Assembly (NCBI GenBank): GCA_964643005.1
Contig: CAZXQI010000045.1
Coordinates: 1-27,522 of the forward strand
Origin: UBA6168 sp964643005
GTDB lineage: Bacteria > Bacteroidota > Bacteroidia > Chitinophagales > Saprospiraceae
Direction of reading: 5' to 3'
Length of the DNA stretch: 27,522 bases
Shown here: positions 23,700 to 27,522 of the stretch, one piece after another
Layout of the letters: every line of letters starts with the position of its first letter
Numbering within the stretch: the stretch's first letter is position 1
Position numbers and translations under genes: made by a program
The notes under the pieces: model-generated
Databases searched by the model: none
The model's input: only the letters and a program-made list of their open reading frames with translations
Told to the model about the DNA's origin: nothing

Positions 23700-24308
23700 T
23701 TAGTGCATATAATTGGCGGGGTTAATGCCCATCAGACTCATAAATGCAATTCCCATGAGTCCCGTAATGATAAATGCAATTCCTAAGCCACGCAATGGAG
23801 CAGGCACAGCGCTATACCTGATTTTCTCGCGGATAGCCGCCAGCAGGATGATGGCCAAAGCCCAACCCACTCCGGCGCCAAAGCCATAGGTGACGCTTTC
23901 TGTAAAGGTGTAGTCCCTGGCTACCATGAAAAGCGCCGCCCCGAGGATGGCGCAGTTCACCGTAATTAGCGGTAGGAAGATACCCAGGGCATTGTATAGC
24001 GCAGGAGAATATTTTTCCACGACCATTTCAACCAACTGAACGGAGGCCGCAATAGTAGCGATGAAAAGGATGAAGCGAAGGAAGGTTAGATCCATTCCAA
24101 AAATGCCGTTGGGACCCAGGATTTTTTCGTTGATGACCCAGTTGATGGGCAAAGTCAGGGTAAGCACAAAGACTACCGCCGCTCCCAAGCCGACTGCTGT
24201 TTTCAACGATTTGGATACTGCCAGGAATGAGCACATCCCCAGGAAGTAGGCCAGAATCATGTTCTCAATAAAAACAGACTTCAGAAATATATTTAATAAG
24301 GAACCCAT
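23700..24308 (-). CDS. nqrE: Na+-NQR subunit E
   Basis: An integral membrane subunit of Na+-NQR, 202 residues with about six spans. It forms an inverted-topology pair with NqrD, and the two hold an iron centre between conserved cysteines at the membrane middle. Both family cysteines are visible, in LGMCSFLAVSK near residue 26 and TVNCAILGA near 119. The sequence ENMILAYFLGMC at the start and PAPLRGLGIAFIITGLMGIAF at the end are characteristic. It lies 60 bp upstream of nqrF and 56 bp downstream of nqrD on the same strand, so co-transcription is expected. Confidence 0.96.
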   Translation of the reverse strand: MGSLLNIFLKSVFIENMILAYFLGMCSFLAVSKSLKTAVGLGAAVVFVLTLTLPINWVINEKILGPNGIFGMDLTFLRFILFIATIAASVQLVEMVVEKYSPALYNALGIFLPLITVNCAILGAALFMVARDYTFTESVTYGFGAGVGWALAIILLAAIREKIRYSAVPAPLRGLGIAFIITGLMGIAFMSLMGINPANYMH

Positions 24309-24364
24309 AATTTTAGATGTTGATTTTTAAAAAATTGAGTTTAGCAACTTAACCGGCGCTCTGG

Positions 24365-25066
24365 TTAGCTAACGTCAACCAGTTTTTTGTAGCGCGCTCT
24401 CTGTATCCAGACAATGGCTCCGATAACAAAAAGCGCTGCCGCCGGAACCACCATCAGGTTGTTGGGCATGTACCAGGAAAAGAACGTGCTGTGCGTGGTG
24501 TCAATCAAATACTCCGAAGTGGGGCCAATGATCTTGTAGCCGACGAGGCTGCCTTTTCCAAAAAGCTCCCGAACAACGGAGACAATGATCAAAATGATAC
24601 CGTAGCCCATTCCGTTGCCAACGCCATCTAAGAAGGAGCGCCAGGGCTTGTTGGCCATAGCATAAGCTTCCAAACGACCCATCACTATACAGTTGGTGAT
24701 GATGAGGCCGATGTAAACGGAAAGCTCTTTCCAGATGGGATAGTTAACCGCTTTGAGCACGAGTTCAACTAAGGTCACCAAGAAAGCGATGACGACGAGT
24801 TGAACAATCATCCTGATTTGCTTTGGAATTCCCTTGCGTAAAAATGAAACGGAAAAGTTAGAGAGCGCTGTCACGAATATTACAGCGATTGCCATGACAA
24901 AGGCCTTGTCAACGAGGGTAGTGACGGCGAGCGCCGAGCAAATACCCAATATCTGCACCGTGATCGGATTATTGTCATTCAACGGGTCAGTAAGCAACAA
25001 CTTCTCCTTCTTCCCAAACATTGGTTCAGCTCCCTGAACCGGTTTAGTTATTACTTCTTCTGCCAT
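24365..25066 (-). CDS. nqrD: Na+-NQR subunit D
   Basis: An integral membrane subunit of Na+-NQR, 233 residues with about six spans, homologous to NqrE and RnfE. The conserved cysteines are in ILGICSALAVT near residue 43 and IITNCIVMGRLEAYAM near 125; the latter segment is diagnostic. The N-terminal 25 residues (VITKPVQGAEPMFGKKEK) are hydrophilic, somewhat longer than in gamma-proteobacterial NqrD, which begins near the first DPL. The start at 25064-25066 is retained because the extension reads like coding sequence, but initiation slightly inside is possible. It is in the operon between nqrC (138 bp gap) and nqrE. Confidence 0.95.
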   Translation of the reverse strand: MAEEVITKPVQGAEPMFGKKEKLLLTDPLNDNNPITVQILGICSALAVTTLVDKAFVMAIAVIFVTALSNFSVSFLRKGIPKQIRMIVQLVVIAFLVTLVELVLKAVNYPIWKELSVYIGLIITNCIVMGRLEAYAMANKPWRSFLDGVGNGMGYGIILIIVSVVRELFGKGSLVGYKIIGPTSEYLIDTTHSTFFSWYMPNNLMVVPAAALFVIGAIVWIQRARYKKLVDVS

Positions 25067-25204
25067 GATGGATAAAGATATTTGTAAGAATAGTCGCTAA
25101 ATTTTGTGTGAGCGAAACTTGTCATTTTTAATCAAAACCTGAAACGCAAACACCCAACTATGCAGCCATTCCAAAATTATTAAAAATTCACAACGTATTG
25201 ACGA

Positions 25205-25924
25205 TTATCCGTTTTGCTTTTTTAAACTGTTAAAATAGGGCAAGTAAACCTTAATCCCCCTCTGCAACATTTCGGCGACTCCTACTGAGGTAATGGTTGC
25301 GCCGGTAATAGAATTGATTTGGTGAGCCGGATCTTTCACACCGCCCTTCACCACAGCTATAGAGACAAAGTCGTCTCCTTTATAAAGCGTCTTTCCCTGA
25401 AACTGCTTCGGAAATGCGGGGTTGTCGGTTATCTCGGCGCCGAGGCCGGGCGTCTCGCTGGCATGGCCAAAGGAGGCTCCAACAATGGTGTTAAAATCAT
25501 CGGCGATGGCAATCGTTCCCCAGATTTTATCCCAAAGTCCATTGCCTCTTACGGCTACCATGTAGGTGTTGCCTTTTTCGCCTTCAAAGATAAATAAAGG
25601 ATACTGGCGCTGATCTATAGGTTTTTTCTCTTCTCTGGCCATATCGATATCTTCAGCTTTAGCGCCGTCCACCACTTTTCCATTGGCGTCTATCACCACT
25701 TGCTTAATCTTCTCGTTAAATAAGTCGAGGATTTCTTTATCGGTCATCTTATCGAGGTCGGCGCCTAACTGATCTTTGATAGCCTTCAGGATATCCTTTT
25801 TTTGAAAAACTGCTTCTTTTGCCTCGTGCGTAGGTTTGAGGCCGGTGACCACAATGGCCAAAACGATGGATACAATCAACGTCATGATGACGGTGTAAAC
25901 AGTGACATATTTATTGCTGTACAT
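25205..25924 (-). CDS. nqrC: Na+-NQR subunit C (covalent FMN)
   Basis: A subunit of Na+-NQR, 239 residues, with an N-terminal span (residues 10-28, YTVIMTLIVSIVLAIVVTG) and a periplasmic FMN-binding domain. FMN is attached through a phosphoester to threonine by the flavin transferase ApbE. The attachment sequence SITGATIT places this at T210, and GHASETPGLGAEI near 153-165 is the other hallmark. No apbE gene is in the window. It is co-oriented with nqrB, 69 bp upstream, and nqrD, 138 bp downstream. Confidence 0.96.
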   Translation of the reverse strand: MYSNKYVTVYTVIMTLIVSIVLAIVVTGLKPTHEAKEAVFQKKDILKAIKDQLGADLDKMTDKEILDLFNEKIKQVVIDANGKVVDGAKAEDIDMAREEKKPIDQRQYPLFIFEGEKGNTYMVAVRGNGLWDKIWGTIAIADDFNTIVGASFGHASETPGLGAEITDNPAFPKQFQGKTLYKGDDFVSIAVVKGGVKDPAHQINSITGATITSVGVAEMLQRGIKVYLPYFNSLKKQNG

Positions 25925-25993
25925 TTTTATATAGATTTAATCAGGTCTCAGGCTTTAGTCAGAAGTTCAGCTTGCTTCAAAAACCTGTGCTTA

Positions 25994-27256
25994 TTAACTA
26001 GTTTGCTTAACTCTTTTTAAACGGCGGCTAACGTTCTTCTGTACGACGATATGGTCTATTAACGGCGCAAAAATGTTCATAAACAAAATTGCCAGCATCC
26101 AACCTTCCGGGTAGGCCGGGTTCATCACCCGAATGAGCATACCCAGTACGCCTATAAAGAATCCGTACACCCATTTCCCTACATTAGTATTAGAAGCAGT
26201 CACCGGGTCGGTAGCCATGAAGGCAATGGCAAACCAGAAACCACCCATGTAGAACTGATAGTACCAAGGGACATTCATATAGGCGTCAAAGCCCCAGGCA
26301 TTGAACAGCAGCGCCATGAATACGGCGCCTATCAGCCCTGAAACTATAATTCGCCAACTGGCGATACCCATGCCTAAGAGCATCAAGCCTCCTAAGATGA
26401 TGAGGGGCTTGCTCGTTTCGCCGACCGAACCGGGGATGGCGCCCCAGAACATCTGCGCCGGCGAATAGACTTCGGTCACATGCGACCAGCCTTCCGTAGC
26501 CAAAGCTAAGGGCGTCGCTCCGGTGAAGGCGTCGGCAACCGCCGCCCCGCCCTCGCCAAAGGTGGCCAGATGGAAGGCTCGGAATATCCAGTCGAAGAAG
26601 TGTTCCGCCCAGCCGTAAGTCTCGCCCATTGCCTGTGCGCCAGAGTATTCAATTCCAGCCACCCAGCACTGGTCGCCGGAGATAACGGTCGGATAGGCAA
26701 AGAAGACAAAGGCTCTTGCAAGCAGCGCAATGTTGACGACGTTCATTCCCGTTCCGCCAAATGCTTCTTTTCCGATAAGTACGGCAAAAGCTACTGCTAC
26801 TGCGAGAATCCACAGCGGCATGTCCGGAGGCATAATCAGCGGAATGAGGGCGCCTGTCACTAAGTACCCCTCTTCGATGGCATGTCCTTTCTTTGCGGCA
26901 TAGTAAAATTCAATCGCCAGACCGACGGCATAAGAGACGACGAAAATGGGGAGAATCTTAATGATACCATAAGACAACTTCAGGTGTACCGCCTCTAAGA
27001 ATGGCGTGTGCAGACCTAAAGCCAGAAAGTGCTGATGGCCAATGTTGTAAATCCCAAACACATAGCACAGCAATAGTGCAAATACGACCATGATCATCGT
27101 GCGCTTGAGATCCATTCGGTCGCGGATGTGGGCGCCTGAGTGGGTCGTTTCGTTCGGAGTAAAAAGGAAGGTGAAAAACCCATCGAACAAGGTATGAAGG
27201 AACTTCTTGTCCTTCGAGGGTTCGAATCTTTTCGCTTTTTCAACTAATTTATTCAT
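25994..27256 (-). CDS. nqrB: Na+-NQR subunit B (covalent FMN, Na+ channel)
   Basis: The largest membrane subunit of Na+-NQR, 420 residues with about ten spans. It carries a covalent FMN and riboflavin and, in the known structure, forms the Na+ pathway. The FMN-binding threonine is T248 in DAFTGATPLA. GALIPLIMPPDMPLW near 136-149, GKEAFGGTGMNVVN near 162-175, and FMATDPVTASNTNVGKW in the C-terminal third are diagnostic. The N-terminal 50 residues are cytoplasmic and include HSGAHIRDRMDLKRTM, typical of the family. It follows the end of nqrA after 149 bp without a terminator hairpin, consistent with one transcript. Confidence 0.97.
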   Translation of the reverse strand: MNKLVEKAKRFEPSKDKKFLHTLFDGFFTFLFTPNETTHSGAHIRDRMDLKRTMIMVVFALLLCYVFGIYNIGHQHFLALGLHTPFLEAVHLKLSYGIIKILPIFVVSYAVGLAIEFYYAAKKGHAIEEGYLVTGALIPLIMPPDMPLWILAVAVAFAVLIGKEAFGGTGMNVVNIALLARAFVFFAYPTVISGDQCWVAGIEYSGAQAMGETYGWAEHFFDWIFRAFHLATFGEGGAAVADAFTGATPLALATEGWSHVTEVYSPAQMFWGAIPGSVGETSKPLIILGGLMLLGMGIASWRIIVSGLIGAVFMALLFNAWGFDAYMNVPWYYQFYMGGFWFAIAFMATDPVTASNTNVGKWVYGFFIGVLGMLIRVMNPAYPEGWMLAILFMNIFAPLIDHIVVQKNVSRRLKRVKQTS

Positions 27257-27405
27257 AGATGGCTGAGTTACTTAAGTGTTTATCTATGCTGATTGAGGAT
27301 GTGGGAAGCGCCGGAACTTTTGGGCTGCCTTAGTCAGTACGGCTATCTTTTACCTTCCTGACCGACATACCGGAATACCCAACAGGTTAACAATTAAATT
27401 ACTAA

Positions 27406-27522
27406 TCATCCCTGCTCGCGCATCATATCGAGTCCCGTGCGCAAAATCTGTTGCAGAGATTGTTTTGAAGTGCAGGCGAATTCGCATAGCGCCAAGTCTT
27501 CCTCTACCAGCTCATGGATGCC
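27406..27522 (-). CDS. nqrA: Na+-NQR subunit A, C-terminal 38 residues only
   Basis: From the right edge the minus strand encodes GIHELVEEDLALCEFACTSK, then QSLQQILRTGLDMMREQG and a TGA stop at 27406-27408. This is the recognisable C-terminus of NqrA (family pattern GI-EV-EEDFALCE-VCTSK). NqrA is the hydrophilic cytoplasmic subunit linked to quinone binding. The start and the operon promoter lie outside the window. Order and strand complete the canonical nqrABCDEF arrangement. Confidence 0.92.
   Translation of the reverse strand, partial: GIHELVEEDLALCEFACTSKQSLQQILRTGLDMMREQG

Noticed and set aside
27210..27232. GGTTCGAATC, resembling a tRNA T-loop
   Set aside because: It lies inside the well-supported nqrB coding sequence (KRFEPSK on the minus strand) and no acceptor, D or anticodon arms surround it.

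Overview
The window looks like a chromosomal segment of a Bacteroidota bacterium. A member of the Saprospiria/Lewinella type is my best guess, but that is inference. The support is: a secreted esterase with a C-terminal type IX secretion sorting domain; promoter -7 elements of the TAnnTTTG form ahead of several genes; A-rich leaders with few Shine-Dalgarno sequences; a Na+-translocating NADH:quinone reductase operon; and small DUF4174 and haem-binding-domain proteins typical of the phylum. No rRNA, tRNA, CRISPR array, prophage or intact insertion sequence is visible.

Layout from left to right. 1-2601 holds alaS (+), cut by the left edge. 2669-4159 is a two-domain SDR/DUF2867 protein (-), and 4364-4735 a small secreted DUF4174 protein (+). 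4736-5452 is non-coding and carries a degenerate tandem array. 5453-6658 is a class I aminotransferase (-) with a perfect 20-bp palindrome just upstream. 6946-7884 is an Mrr-type restriction endonuclease (-) that looks acquired. 8029-8895 is a nucleoside phosphorylase (-), divergent from an ArsC/Spx-like protein at 9007-9372 (+). 9750-10979 is a secreted M28 peptidase with a PDZ domain (-). 10980-11380 holds a candidate small RNA, with a consensus promoter and a strong intrinsic terminator, facing a polyprenyl diphosphate synthase at 11381-12355 (-). 13122-15053 (+) encodes a REC-PAS-kinase-REC protein whose kinase core has lost its phosphorylatable histidine and key ATP-binding residues; it contains a 10-N assembly gap. 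15374-15832 is a haem-binding protein (-), 16043-17068 a radical SAM/SPASM enzyme (-), 17160-17654 an acidic protein of unknown function (+), 17674-19125 a T9SS-sorted esterase (-), and 19632-21542 acetyl-CoA synthetase (-). 21946-22167 is a 73-residue membrane protein (+). 22347-27522 is nqrF-E-D-C-B plus the 3' end of nqrA, all on the minus strand.

The best-defined functional unit is the Na+-NQR operon, transcribed nqrA to nqrF from beyond the right edge. It couples NADH oxidation to quinone reduction and Na+ export. It ends at a shared 19-bp-stem bidirectional terminator. Most other genes are single units of general metabolism (alanyl-tRNA charging, transamination, acetate activation, nucleoside salvage, isoprenoids). 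Three related copies of a hairpin-bearing repeat lie in the gaps at about 9571, 15183 and 15926.

The most unusual items are the degenerate hybrid kinase, the candidate small RNA next to the prenyl synthase gene, and the dispersed repeat family. I found nothing that amounts to a clearly new multi-gene system.
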